Part shown: positions 1 to 26,730 of the stretch, piece by piece
How positions within the stretch are numbered: the first letter of the stretch is position 1
Layout: the number at the start of each line of letters is the position of its first letter
Program-made: the position numbers and the translations under genes
Notes under the pieces: model-generated
Seen by the model: only the letters and a program-made list of their open reading frames with translations
Told to the model about the DNA's origin: nothing
Databases searched by the model: none
Assembly: GCF_029633865.1 (NCBI RefSeq)
Contig: NC_079213.1
Coordinates: forward strand, 98,848,345-98,912,344
DNA from: Lampris incognitus
Taxonomy: Eukaryota; Chordata; Actinopteri; Lampriformes; Lampridae
Direction of reading: 5' to 3'
DNA length: 64,000 nt

Positions 1-660
1 TGCTCTTTCGTGGCATGAAACCATACTGCTGCTCGCTAATCATCACCTCTCCTATTAATCTAGCTTCTATTACTCTTTCTCATATCTTCATGCTGTGGCT
101 GATCAACTTTATACCTCTGTAGTTACTACAGCTCTGCATATCACCCTTATTCTTGAAAATCGGTACCAGTATGCTTCCTCTCTCCACTCTTCAAGCATCC
201 TCTCACTTTCCAAGATTGTGTTGAACAACCTAGTTAAAAACCCCACTGCCATCTCTCCTAAACACCTCCATACCTCCACAGGTATGTCATCTGGACCAAA
301 CGCCTTTCCACTCTTCATCCTCTTCATAGCTGCCCCCACTTCCTCCTTGCTATTCCACCGCACTTCCTGATTCACTATCCCCACATCATCCAACCTTCCC
401 CTCTCTCTGATTTTCTTCATTCATCAGCCCCTCAAAGTACTCTTTCCACCTTCTCAACACACTCTCCTCACTTGTCAGCACATTTCCATCTCTATCCTTC
501 ATCACCCTAACCTGCTGCAGATCCTTCCCAGCTTGGTTCCTCTGTCTAGCCAATCGGTACAAGTTCTTTTCTCCTTCCTTAGTGTCTAACCTCTTGTACA
601 ACTCACCATACACTTTTTCCTTTGCCTTCACCACCTCGCTCTTCGCTTTACATCACATGA
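1..660 (-). pseudogene. RTE-type LINE fragment (reverse transcriptase N-terminal part)
   Basis: Read on the minus strand from about 650 to 1. The first frame (386-634) gives a lysine-rich segment (VKAKEKVYGELYKRLDTKEG, then RWKEYFEGLMNEEN). A frameshift near 400 leads into a second frame with KSGKAFGPDDIPVEVWRCLG, and that frame continues through a stop codon (SHSMKI*ERVIEARL) to QQYGFMPRKS at the window edge. These are the fingers-domain motifs of RTE/BovB-like fish LINE reverse transcriptases. One frameshift and one stop show it is dead. The catalytic YxDD block would lie left of base 1. The clade name is from family knowledge, not a search. Confidence 0.8.
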
Positions 661-1562
661 TGATAAAGATAATACGGGATAAAATAGAAAACTGCAGCAG
701 CACTAATCTTTTCATCACACACCCATCACGCCTGGGAAGAAAACACAATGTCAGGTGGCAATAGGAATAGGACTAAGGACAACTGCAAAGCCAGACTTGG
801 CTCAAAAAAAGTCACGTGTGCTGTGTCAATGCATGAGGAGAGATATGTGTATTAAAGTGGATTCCAAGAATTTCACACTACATTCGTAATGACTGACGAA
901 AAAAAACTTGTATTTTAGCGCTTATGTTTTGGAGATTAAACTTTATTACCATTTATCATTTAGATACTCATTAGGCTTCATACGTGTGGCATGTGCAGTC
1001 AGATATTGTTGTGGCTGGTGATATGAGATATGGCAACACAGTGTTGCTTGGCTGTGCAAGTTTCACTTGTCTGACTTTTCTAATGTTAAAGACACCACTA
1101 CGTGTGTCTGGGTTATAATCCCTATTCACCATTTGCAGAATGATGACTGACACAATTATCACTTCTTAGCAACATCAACACTTGGGCTGACATACTGACA
1201 TTGGGCTCTAACAACCTAAAATGAGCAAAAGAGTAGCTTTTAGCTAACATACTATAATTCTAGACTAGATTAGTTCTTAGAGATAGCTAAAGCTGAAGAA
1301 AATTGTAAAAAGGAGTTGCTGGGAAAATACACAAAAGTATTTACAAAACTAGCTACCCTAAGTGATCAACTGCTTCTTATGGTAATTGGCAGGGGTCGGT
1401 AGTGAGCAGAGTTCATTTTAATAGTTTGTTGGACATAACAGTAATTAAAGAAGATGGGATTTACAGAAATTTTGCAAACAGTTAATTTCAATGGCAGGTT
1501 TAGGATTAGGTAAACTTTCAAGGATCATCATCATACTCTTCCTCCTTCCCCTTCAGTCTTAC
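661..1562. other. ubxn6 intron 5 (partial), no gene seen
   Basis: AT-rich sequence without a credible exon. I looked on the minus strand for the rest of the UBXN6 PUB domain and did not find it, so the next exon must lie beyond base 1. Confidence 0.6.
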
Positions 1563-1660
1563 TTGCTTATGATGTCCACAGCAGCTTTGACCTTCTCTCG
1601 GTCCTTATTGAAGGTGTGCATCATCATAACAGAGGCCTCCACTGCATCCTCCTCAAACCG
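1563..1660 (-). CDS. ubxn6: ubxn6 coding exon 5 (start of PUB domain)
   Basis: 98 nt encoding RFEEDAVEASVMMMHTFNKD, then REKVKAAVDIIS plus two bases. The acceptor is TTCCTGTCAG and the donor is AA|GTAAGA. The VMxxxTFNKDxxKVK core matches the PUB domain of UBXN6, the module that grips the p97 C-terminal tail. Confidence 0.92.
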
Positions 1661-4600
1661 CTGACAGGAACATCAACACATTTTATTTCATATCATGATT
1701 AAAATGGCATGGCACATTACTGAATGGTTATAACTTGCAGACAAAATCTAATTTCAGCTAAAATTAGATAATGCAACAATATCTTTGCCATCTTTCCTAC
1801 CATGAAAATTGCCTCTTTGATGTGTGCTTCCCTCTCACTCTTTGTTAATGTAGCTCCAGTTAGTGGACAGGTGAAATAAACACCTGACACTGAGAGACAG
1901 GTTGGGTCCTTCACTGGTACTTGGAATCCCTAGGGAAAGGAAAAAAAAAGAAGAAAAAAAGGTTGACCAATATTGTTAGTCTGAACACTTTCTTTGCTGC
2001 ACAGTCTATGTAGTGTAATATATCAGTCAGGAGCTGGGACACTCAATGGTCTATTTCCAGAGCAACCACAATGATAAAGCAGTTTAACCTTTCTATGATG
2101 TCATTTACTAGTAAGCACATAATTTTTGAAACAATGGGTGTTTTATCCCTAAAACCCCTCTAACCCACCACCCAACTGCTATAACTGTAAACAGCAACCT
2201 AGTATTCTATACTATAACTCAAGCAAACAAGTACTTTCCTAGCCAATTTCAGATATAAAAATGTAATGCACTTTACACAAAAGCAACCTTAAGGAGAATG
2301 TGGAGGAAAGCATCTGGCAATAAATACCTTCAGAGTGCAAATGCATGTGTGCATATTGGGTGGGTGAATTCAAACCCACCGTAAGGTTTGGGTCAAGTTG
2401 AGGGCCAGCTGAATATGAACCCTGCATATCTAAAATTTGAAAATGGCACTTTTTGTCCAGATTATCGTTAACAACTCAATGTTCACATGGATTGTCTGCT
2501 AAATGCAAATGGAATTTTTCATAGCAAGGCGGAACGGTTCTGACATAGAAGAAAACCATTCCAATGGCATTTCTATTATCTTACGGATTAGCATGGAATG
2601 GTTCCAAACCATGCTCATTTCTGAATTTTTGGCACCCTTTTTTTTTTACATTTATTTCTGATTTTTCCCTTTTTTCCTCCCAATTTAGTGACCAATCGAT
2701 CCCTATTTTAGTTCAAACACCACCCTCGTACTGTGTGCGTTCGCCAACTGCATCTCTCCGGCCAGCAGTCTCAAAGGAGACGCCTCGCCACTTTCGTGAC
2801 AAGGCGACTCCAGGCCGAACCACTGCTTTTTCCGACACACACAGAGACGCATTCATGAGATGAACACAAGCTGACTCTGCCCCCCTCCCGAAGACAGCGG
2901 TGCCAATTATTGCTGCTTCATCGAGTCCGGCCATAGTCGGATCTGACGAGACTGGGGCGCGAACCCCGGTCCCCAGTGGGCAACTGCATCGATGCAAAGC
3001 CGATGCTTAGACCGCTACACCACCGCGGACCTGGCACCCTTTGATAACTGTATTCAACATGGCCAAATTGTGCCAATGGGAGGGCTTAATCAAGTCGGTA
3101 TTCAATGATTTGTTTCAGTCACATTCACGTCACATCCAATGATGCTACATCTGATTTGTGCTGACAGCCTATGGCGTCATCATTAAATTCTGCACTGATC
3201 CTACAGCACATGTGAAATCGCAGGGAGCATGCATTGGTCTTTTTCGATCAGAAAACAAAATGAAAATGTCAGAATAAGTGTTGTGGTCAGTGGAGGAGAT
3301 GAGTCGAAATGTTGCACGGCATGTGAAATATGCATGTAAATAATGCACAGCATCATTTTTTGTAGTCAAAGTGGTTGTGTTTATTCTGTGGGGCTTCGTA
3401 GTCCTGACTGATTCGTCACTGACATGGCAGTGCACACAGAGACATCATTAAGGCCTCAGACTGATAATGGGGGGGAAAAAAGGGTATAAGTGGGTTGTCT
3501 GCAGTGCCTTTACCTGCTTGGATAACCTGTTGCAACTTACCTCTGCCACAGTGGCCTTTTCCTTTTCAGCCAATGCAGCAGCCTCTGCTTCAAGCTCTCT
3601 TTTCACTACAAAGGCAATATGAGAGGGAAAAAAAAAGACATTCAGAAAATCAATTTATTTTATTTTCAAGGTAACCTGGACTATCTAGTCTTAAGTGAGC
3701 AGAGAAACATTAAAAGAACAAAAATGCAAACAACACCGACATGGCTCATTGAAAACAAGAAAAGCATAAAATCTCAGCTTTTGTAGCAGAATGGTGCACA
3801 AAAGTATCTGACGTCCAGATGTGCAATTTGCCGTTAAGCATTTTGAACCTCTCTATCATGACATGGCTGTTCCTCCTTGACCACAAAACATCCTTAGCGC
3901 TACGTTTGGCAATTCAGCAAATGAAGCATGCGTGTTTAGCCAATAAACAATGCCCCCTTTGACCTGCCAAGTGAGGGGGATTTCACTTTAGAATAAATAT
4001 GCCCACGAAGCATGTGATCAACAGCAGCATTACTGGACATGTTACCCTTGTTCCTGATGGCGTCCTGTGAAGTTTGGACCTTCGGGCGTTGCTTCTGTTC
4101 AATCCTGGCGAGTGCTGCAGCTCCTGCCCTCTGGACGCCTTCTGTGGGTGCATGGCGAGGCTTGTCACTGACGGCCGGACCAACTTGAGGCGTGGAGCTA
4201 TAACGCGTTGCAGTTGAACAGGCGATCGAGATGTTAAGAGTAGTTCTCAGACTAACTCCAAGGTACAAAAACACAAACGCGTCAAAGCTTCTCCTCCCGT
4301 AGTTAGCGGGAGAGGGTGCCGACTCCGTATGTAAGGATATCCATCCATTCCATCCACTATCGAAACCGCTTATCCTGCTGTCAGGTTCGCGGGGATGCTG
4401 GAGCCTATCCCAGCAGTCAATGGGCGGCAGGCAGGGAGACACCCTGGACAGGCCGCCAGGCCATCACAGGGCGGAGTGACTGTAGCGTCATCTCGGTGTT
4501 ATGCGAATTTAAAAGCAGAAAGTGAAGTAACATCCAATCTTTCACAGTAGCCAAGCAGGCCTCTAAATTAGTAATTTCAGTATGATCATCAGCCCTTATA

Positions 4601-5260
4601 GGCACATACAGCTGAGCATCATCAGCATAGCAATGGAAATGTATTCCATAACTAATGACTTTAATTGTCATAAAACCCCTTTCTCGCATTTTCTACTGTA
4701 AAATTTTTCCCATGGTGGGGTTTCCTCTTCCAAACAGATGGATAGATACTTACTGCCACGCAACGATGTTGGCGGTAACTGTTTTGGTACGGCACGGTAG
4801 CAAAACAGTGCAAAAAGAAGGATAAAGTTGCCTAAAACAAGACCAACTGTCTGGCTAACGTCAAATAGGATGACAGCGCTATTTTTCCGGCGATTACCGA
4901 TTAACGGTAGAATCGCTTTGCTTTGAAGCGTTAGCTTCTTTAGGGATTACATTACAAGAGCTCTTCCCGCATCCCGGTACGTGGTATTACATAACCTAGC
5001 TGTTAACGTTAGCAAACCGCTACCTTGTAAAACATGGCACTATCTGTACTGTCCTGATTAACTACTTTCCATGCCGACAGGCAGTCAATTAACATTGCAC
5101 ACCAGTTAACCTTACGCTAAGGTAGCAAACGCTGCAAAGCAGTGTATGTCTGTAGCGTTGAAGAAAAGTTTATTTGCCTGGTTTCGTCCGTAAGTTTCTT
5201 CCCAGGTCCCGCGGATTTGAATTTCATGTCTTTCTTAATGTCGTCAAAAAACTTCTTCAT
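1563..5260 (-). CDS. ubxn6: ubxn6, UBX domain protein 6 (p97/VCP cofactor), exons 1-5 only
   Basis: Spliced minus-strand gene; the 3' part is outside the window. Five exons (5178-5260, 4046-4197, 3541-3605, 1801-1929, 1563-1660) join in phase to 527 nt (175 codons plus 2 nt). The protein starts MKKFFDDIKKDMKFKSAGPG, continues to AAALARIEQKQ (the Ala-rich helix where the family has its VCP-interacting motif), then GVYFTCPLTGATL and VEASVMMMHTFNKDREKVK at the start of the PUB domain. The family (UBXN6/UBXD1) binds p97/VCP through an N-terminal motif and the PUB domain and works in endolysosomal sorting and clearance of damaged organelles. The C-terminal UBX domain is not in the window. The ATG at 5260 is chosen because MKKFF is the conserved family start. 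Intron 1 appears to use a GC donor. Confidence 0.9.
1801..1929 (-). CDS. ubxn6: ubxn6 coding exon 4
   Basis: 129 nt, 43 complete codons: GFQVPVKDPTCLSVSGVYFT, then CPLTGATLTKSEREAHIKEA and IFM. The acceptor TTTCCCTAG has a strong pyrimidine tract; the donor is ATG|GTAGGA. CPLTGATL is a diagnostic UBXN6 stretch. Confidence 0.92.
2715..3031 (-). mobile_element. tRNA-headed SINE ('SINE-D')
   Basis: On the minus strand it starts GTCCGCGGTGGTGTAGCGGT with an A-box-like stretch, followed about 60 nt later by a B-box GGGTTCGCGCCCC. The body runs toward 2715. It lies in ubxn6 intron 3. Single copy in the window, so the family and 3' boundary are uncertain. Confidence 0.6.
3541..3605 (-). CDS. ubxn6: ubxn6 coding exon 3
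   Basis: 65 nt encoding KRELEAEAAALAEKEKATVA plus E, a charged Ala/Glu/Lys helix. The acceptor is TTTGTAG and the donor is GAG|GTAAGT. Phase 1 in, phase 0 out. Confidence 0.85.
4046..4197 (-). CDS. ubxn6: ubxn6 coding exon 2
   Basis: 152 nt, phase 2 in and phase 1 out. Contains HAPTEGVQRAGAAALARIEQ and QTSQDAIRNK. The acceptor is TTATAG at 4198-4203 and the donor is AAGG|GTAACA. The exon 2 to 3 junction makes the codon for V in IRNKVKRELEAE, as expected for the family. Confidence 0.85.
4333..4476 (-). repeat. 3' end fragment of repeat family B (ATGGATGG-tailed type)
   Basis: The reverse complement reads GGCCTGTCCAGGGTGTCTCC, then GGGATAGGCTCCAGCATCCC and an ATGGATGG tail, as in the copies at 18866 and 57949. 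It lies in ubxn6 intron 1. Confidence 0.75.
4496..4690 (-). pseudogene. L2/CR1-type LINE reverse transcriptase fragment (YADD motif)
   Basis: The minus-strand frame carries GIHFHCYADDAQLYVPIRAD, then LEACLATVKDWMLLHFLLLN. HCYADDAQLY is the catalytic block C of L2/CR1-clade reverse transcriptases. It is a short isolated piece inside ubxn6 intron 1. Confidence 0.75.
5178..5260 (-). CDS. ubxn6: ubxn6 coding exon 1
   Basis: Begins with ATG at 5260 and encodes 27 residues plus two bases (phase 2). It encodes the conserved N-terminus MKKFFDDIKKDMKFKSAGPG. No GT donor fits the frame. ACCAG|GCAAAT at 5177-5176 gives a GC donor that joins in phase to exon 2 at TTATAG|CTCC. Confidence 0.8.
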
Positions 5261-5430
5261 GGCTGTGAACTTTTACAGGAATGTATCCTGCAAAATCACG
5301 AATGGGAAGGGGGGACAAACGCGACTAGCTAACGCCAGCTAGAAGGGCCAAAACATAAATACTCCAGTTGACTGTGCAGCGTGAGCCACGGCAATCTACT
5401 TCCGCCTTGTTAAATTATTACACTGCCAGC
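5261..5430 (-). promoter_or_regulatory. ubxn6: candidate ubxn6 5' UTR and promoter
   Basis: This lies directly upstream of the ubxn6 ATG. On the minus strand GGCGGAAGT (5398-5406) is an ETS-type site common in TATA-less housekeeping promoters. No TATA box is obvious. The start site is inferred only from position. Confidence 0.3.
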
Positions 5431-5445
5431 TAGTGGACACTATCA

Positions 5446-5447
5446 GA

Positions 5448-5520
<73 letters not shown>

Positions 5521-5521
5521 G
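5446..5521 (+). repeat. (CTA)n microsatellite
   Basis: About 75 bp of uninterrupted CTA triplets, 185 bp upstream of the ubxn6 start codon. Confidence 0.98.
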
Positions 5522-5583
5522 AAGAAGCAGCAAAAGAAAAAGAAAACCACTTCGTGTCGTCATTGGACAACGTACCATTAAAT

Positions 5584-5690
5584 TTGTCTTCTGGAGCAGC
5601 GGGCAGCTGCAGAGCCCGCGGGCCAACTCCAGTTCTTCTTTCCATTGCCTTGATCAGGGGCACAGGCAGGAGTATTAACCCTAACATATA
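5584..5690 (-). repeat. repeat family B fragment (GGAAAGAAGAACTGG-tailed type)
   Basis: The reverse complement matches the 3' part of the copies at 9031 and 46011: GTTAGGGTTAATACTCCTGC, then GGCAATGGAAAGAAGAACTG. It is inserted in, or joined to, the LINE remnant that follows. Confidence 0.75.
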
Positions 5691-6166
5691 CCCAGTATCT
5701 CTCTGACATACATCCCCAAACCATCTCAATCTCACCTTTCTTGCTTTGTCTCCAACCGTCCAACCTGAACTGTCCCTTTAATATACTCGTTCCTAATCCT
5801 GTCCTTCTTCATCACTTCCAACGAAAATCTCAGCATCTTCAACTCTGCCACCTCCAGCTCCCCCTCCTGTCTTTTCATCAGTGCCACCATCTCCAAATCA
5901 TACAACATAGCTGGTCTCACTAACATCTTGTAAACCTTCTCTTTAACTCTTGCTGGTACCCTTCTGTCACAAATCATTCCTGACACTCTTCTCCACCCAC
6001 TCCACCCTGCCCGCATTCTTTTCTTCACCTCTCTTCCGCACTCCCTGTTACTTTGGACAGTTGACCCCGAGTATTTAAACTCATCCATCTTTGCCACTGC
6101 TACTCCTTGCATCCTCACCATTCCGCCGTCCTCCCACTCTCCCACCTCCATCTTCTCCATCATAAT
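5691..6166 (-). pseudogene. RTE-type LINE fragment (reverse transcriptase C-terminal part)
   Basis: Minus-strand frame from 6163: KMDEFKYSGSTVQSNRECGR, then RRVPARVKEKVYKMLVRPAM and ELKMLRFSLEV, ending at a stop near 5735 with a frameshifted continuation (EMVWGCMSER). This is the thumb/C-terminal region of the same LINE family as 1-660. It is a separate copy: in a single minus-strand element this part would have to lie at lower coordinates than the N-terminal part. Confidence 0.8.
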
Positions 6167-6510
6167 TTTTTACCCATAACCATTTCATCATGTACGTGAG
6201 CTAAAATTTAAAACAAAAGCAGCTCCTCCAATGCCAACAAGTGCACAGAGAATTCAGAAAGCAAATCCACCGACGAAAAACAATTAACTCACATCACAAA
6301 TGACCAACAAAACCATCTTCTGTAATTGTCACTATGGTTTTCTTAGATTCTCCAAAAGTGTATGTGAACAAAAAAGTGTAGGCTATGTCAACCACAAACA
6401 ATTTGAAGGATGGTTTGAGTGTATGAATCGGCCAAAGCTTTATTTTATTCTCGACTTGATGTGTTGGTTATAGAAAATACTCTTTAAAGAAAGCATTCTA
6501 TGTTTAAGCC

Positions 6511-6722
6511 ATGCAAGGCTTGCTGTCAAGCTAAGGAGGAATATAGCCCATTATGAAAAGAGGAACGCTGAGGTGTGGAATATTTTTAGGAGTGCAATGG
6601 AAAGAGATGTTAATATGTTGTATGATTATGTTAGAGACAAAGAGGTTGTTGGTGGATTTGTAGAGGGGAGCACTTTTGTTGTAATTGGGGAAGGAGGGAG
6701 GGTAATGTTGGATTCTGGTTAA
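6511..6722 (+). pseudogene. LINE ORF2 C-terminal fragment
   Basis: The plus-strand frame reads HARLAVKLRRNIAHYEKRNA, then EVWNIFRSAMERDVNMLYDY and ends GEGGRVMLDSG and a stop at 6722. Arg/Lys-rich tails of this kind are typical of the end of fish non-LTR ORF2 proteins. The clade is uncertain. Confidence 0.5.
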
Positions 6723-6939
6723 ACAGTGTACTGTGTGTGGTATATCTGTATTTTATTGTTTGATTTCTTTGATTTGGTGGGGGGCCAGAGGCTGGAAGCC
6801 ATGCCAAGGCCTACAGGTTACCTCATTATTTTCTGTTTTGTCTACCTGTGTTGTCATTTTTGATTCTTGTCCTCTTTGAGTATGTAGAGTTCGATGGGTT
6901 TGTGAAATGTTTTATTTCCCCATTGCTTTGGTATATACA

Positions 6940-7038
6940 GAGCCCCTAGGGGGACATGGGCGGATTTTCCTTTTGTTAACTATCTCATCACGAGATAGTT
7001 AACAAAAGGAAAATTCGCCCATGTCCCCTTAGGGGCTC
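6940..7038. repeat. 99-bp near-perfect inverted repeat (47-bp arms, 5-bp loop)
   Basis: Arms 6940-6986 and 6992-7038 are complementary at 45 of 47 positions, around loop ATCAC. The arms begin GAGCCCCTA and end at the loop with GTTAACTATCTC. It lies between ubxn6 and uap1, between two LINE fragments. Confidence 0.97.
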
Positions 7039-7164
7039 CGTAAGTTACTGACACGGAAGCGGGAAAAAAAGTCAACGTTCAGTCTCACGGACGCCAGTCG
7101 CCTTAGACGTTTTCTCAGAAACCACGTGACGGAAGTCCCGGCAAGTCACGTGGTTACAGAGAGA

Positions 7165-7660
7165 ATGTCGCAGTGGGGGGCCTTTTTATTGCATTTTTCA
7201 TTCATGTACAGATCAATTTCACAAAAAGAAACAGAACATGAAAAAAATAACAAGACAACAACACGGGGTATCATACAACAATCAACAAGGCACTAAACAT
7301 ACATTTAAGGCTTTACAAACGTCTACAGTTTTTATTGCTTTACTATTCTTCAAACCATGTAATGCGTCCATATAATATCTAAATTCTATTTTAAATTGTT
7401 CTATGTGTGGATTTCTTTTGGACCACTTGCACTTGTGAATATAATAGTTTCCATACAACAAAATGAGATTCGAGATGAACATATCTCGTTTTTCCAATCG
7501 AGTAGTTGAACCAGGCAATCTCTTAAAGAAGTACTCTGTCTAACCAAAATAACTTCATACACATGCATTCATAAAATAAATGACAAATAGTCTCAATGTC
7601 GTTCTTGCAAAGAACACACCTTCTATCAATGTCGTCTCTGAATCTTGAAAACATCTAGTT
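7165..7660 (-). pseudogene. L1-type LINE ORF2 3' end
   Basis: The minus-strand frame contains FRDDIDRRCVLCKNDIETIC, then HLFYECMCMKLFW. This is the C-terminal CxxC...HxxxxC knuckle of L1/Tx1-like ORF2. A stop, then KWSKRNPHIEQFKIEFRYYM, follows in another stretch, and the remnant ends near 7165 in an A-rich tail. Confidence 0.7.
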
Positions 7661-7839
7661 TACAGGATAAATCCGATGTATAACCTTAAATGAAACTTCT
7701 CTGACTTTGTTGATGACATAATATTTCTTACTGAAATTCCAGACTGACTTCCAACCAATATCACATTTAGAGTTCCGGAGTGATTTGGCAAAGGGGGGGT
7801 TGTGGACAGAAGTCTCCTAGTGGTGGGCCGTCCCCCAAG

Positions 7840-8658
7840 CCACGCACGTCAACGTGACGTGCGGTCAGCTGAGCGGATGGGCGGTGGAGTCGTAACGCCC
7901 CGCAAGTTACTTCCACGTAACGCCAGTGTTAAATGGTCAAAGGAGCCGTCTGTTCCCCAGGTGAGCCCCGATCCGCTGCGTTTATATGCGTTGAGAAAGC
8001 CACGGAGTTTAAACCTATTCCTTCCGGCGTTAGCTAGGGACATAAAGTGGGTATATCGGCCTTGGTCGTTAGTACCGAGTGCAACCCATGCCCTGCTTTT
8101 GCAAGAAGATAGTAGTTAGCGGCATCGCCAAACATACACGTTTTATAATAGATTGTACGATTTTATTTTTTGAGAATCGACAGGGGCTTAATAGTAATGG
8201 CATCCCGTGATAGTAAACCTGCGTCCCGTGTCATCCGAATCCGGTCGCGTTTCCTGGTAATGGACCGCAGCGGATATTTTGTTGGCTAGTCTCAAAAGTC
8301 AGCCAGTAAAGGCAAGTCCTAAACATTCTGATTGATTTAAACAATGGGCTATTATCAGATGTCCCAGTGACGTTTGACAGCACATCAGTCTGTGCAACTC
8401 CGTGAGCAAACCGATGGTCGTAGGTTAATTTGCCCTTTAGTTACTGGTTTGTATTTCGGTGGCTGTGTAAGCCTTACACACATCTCAGGCTCTCAATGTG
8501 TCTGCTAGAAATTCCCATTGATACTGCGAATGCTGTCATGTTGCAAAGCTATTATTGACTCACCAGATGAGCTAACACTAATCGGATTTTTTTTATTTGT
8601 GCTTTTATAAAGTGTATTTGGTTTTCTTTGCGATACCATAACACCCGGAAGTGTAATC
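7840..8658 (+). promoter_or_regulatory. uap1: candidate uap1 promoter and 5' UTR
   Basis: The stretch before the uap1 ATG is locally CpG-rich (7840-8060), with a GGGCGG box, a CRE-like TGACGTGC, and an ETS site CCGGAAGTG at 8645-8653, six bases before the ATG. No TATA box fits. The transcription start is not determinable from sequence alone. Confidence 0.35.
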
Positions 8659-24712
<16,054 letters not shown>

Positions 24713-25360
24713 AAAGGAAGGAAGGTAAAAAGAGGAAGACGGAGAGAGAGACAGAAACAGTCCAAAGTTCATCCTCCTTTTTGTCTCTCTCTCTCCAAAC
24801 TGTGATATCATCGCTGTGCAATAATGTCGTGTCCACTTGTTCTCTATGTTCGATGGAGCGGAGGCTCTTATGTCCAGCCTGAATGAATGAATCAGTCAAT
24901 CAATCGATGAATGAGCTGAAGTTTACTGTTTACATTTTGGCTCGCTTGCTTGTATTCAATACTTCAAATTTGTTTTGAAGAGCACATGAACACAGCATGA
25001 GATGAAGGACGAAATCCCTGTTAAATTGATTGGATGAAGAAGTCTTCATATGCAGCTACTCATTTTGCTCACAAGACTTATTTTTTAAATGGACCGATGG
25101 ATGCAGTTTAGGCAGAGATTCATTTTGCCAAGTGATTTGTAGATATAATGTAGGAACAACATGCAAACTCTCATCAAATTATCAGGAAAGTGGTTTTTTT
25201 TTTCTAATGTAATGGAGATACATGATATACTTTGGGCAGGGGATATTTATGGTATATGCTTCTTTCTGCTTGTAATCATTTACAACAAGCTACTGTTCAG
25301 CTTTAAGACAAACTATGATTTCTTTTCTATTGTCTTTTATTAAAGAAATTTCCGATTTGG
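24713..25360 (+). other. uap1: probable uap1 3' UTR
   Basis: Sequence following the stop has no further exon. ATTAAA at 25339-25344 is the first good poly(A) signal, so the transcript probably ends near 25360. Inferred from motif only. Confidence 0.5.
25339..25344 (+). terminator. uap1: candidate poly(A) signal of uap1
   Basis: ATTAAA hexamer about 630 bp after the stop codon. Confidence 0.45.
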
Positions 25361-26141
25361 AATGGCTGCTGTCCGAGTCATCTGTCTCTGCACACAAGTG
25401 TACATTTGTACATGCATGCCAAATAGATATTTGTGTTATTAGTTGGGTCATGTGTGTACAAACACTTGTCTCTGGGGAAGAGTAACGGTGTTTTTCTGAC
25501 CGATTACATTTTGGTGTGTATGTATATGAGTTTAACTGGCGCGTGCCTACGTGGTGGTTTTTGTTTTTTTTTTTGCTTTCGAGCTCCCGGTGGCTTGAAT
25601 CAGAGTTTCCGGCACATGGTTTATGTTTAAGATGGGCCAGCCAGAGCATGCTGCACTGCTGCAACTATTCAGGAAATCTGCCTTGTGGCTCCGCAGAGTC
25701 TTCATGTGACTCGCTGCTATGTCTCTCTCTCCTCCTCCATAATTGCATTATGGTGCGAGAGACTGCAGAGTAGTCAACTTGGTGCGGGAAAACAAAATGT
25801 GTGTATTCACCTAACAAACGGGACTTTTATAGCCCGGACATTATTATTTTTTCATTGTTCTAGATACAGTTAATTAGTCAAATTAGCTGAGCTCAGTTTT
25901 TCAAAGCCTGTATCTACTGTCTGAGTCAAAGGCTAATGGATTCATTGAATGTCCAGTTCTTATTTTTTGATTTCATGCCGCATCCCCCCCCCCATTCCCA
26001 CCGTCACCCAGAGCCATGGCTAAGCAGCAACTTTTCTCTCTTATTAGTTTAATGTTACCTTTTCAATAAACCGTAAACATTAGTAAAATAAACATGAACT
26101 TGTGTGACACAATCAAAAAAAGCAACAACGTAGCAATTTCA
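25361..26141. other. intergenic, no gene seen
   Basis: No conserved exon or RNA gene recognised between the uap1 3' end and SINE-A copy 8. Confidence 0.6.
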
Positions 26142-26152
26142 CTACAATAGAA

Positions 26153-26566
26153 CCCCCCCCTTTTTTTCTTCCAATTGTACTTGGCCAATTACCCCACTCT
26201 TCCGAGCCATCCTGGTCACTGCTCCACCCCCTCCTCCGATCCGGGGAGGGCTGCAGACTACCACATGCCTCCTCTGATACATGTGGAGTCGCCAGCCGCT
26301 TCTTTTCACCTGACAATGAGGAGTTTCACCAGGGGGACGTAGCGCGTAGGAGGATCACGCTGTTCCCTCCCCGTCCCCGAACAGGCGCCCCGACCGACTA
26401 GAGGAGGTGCTAGTGCACTGGCCAGGACACATACCCACATCCGGCTTCCCACCCGCAGACACAGCCAATTGTGTCTGTAGGGACACCCGACACAACATGG
26501 GGATTCAAACCGGCGAGCCCCGTGTTGGTAAGCAATGGAATAGACTGCCATGCCACCCGGGTGCCC
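26153..26566 (-). mobile_element. SINE-A copy 8 (full length)
   Basis: Minus-strand copy with perfect target duplication CTACAATAGAA at 26142-26152 and 26567-26577. Confidence 0.93.
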
Positions 26567-26595
26567 CTACAATAGAAAAATTTAAAACAATTCAG

Positions 26596-26730
26596 TCCTG
26601 TGATGGACTGGCGGCCTGTCCATGGTATCTCCCAGCCTGCCACCCAGTGACTGCTGGGATAGGCTCCAGCATCCCCCCGGGACCCTGAGAGCAGGACAAG
26701 CAGCTTGGATAATGGATGGATGGATGTTCT
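26596..26730 (+). repeat. repeat family B 3' fragment
   Basis: GATGGACTGGCGGCCTGTCC through GGATAATGGATGGATGGATG, the ATGGATGG-tailed type without the head. Confidence 0.8.

Noticed and set aside
1-6166. The two RTE LINE fragments at 1-660 and 5691-6166 as halves of one element split around ubxn6
   Set aside because: For a minus-strand element the N-terminal half must have higher coordinates; here it has lower ones, so they are separate copies.
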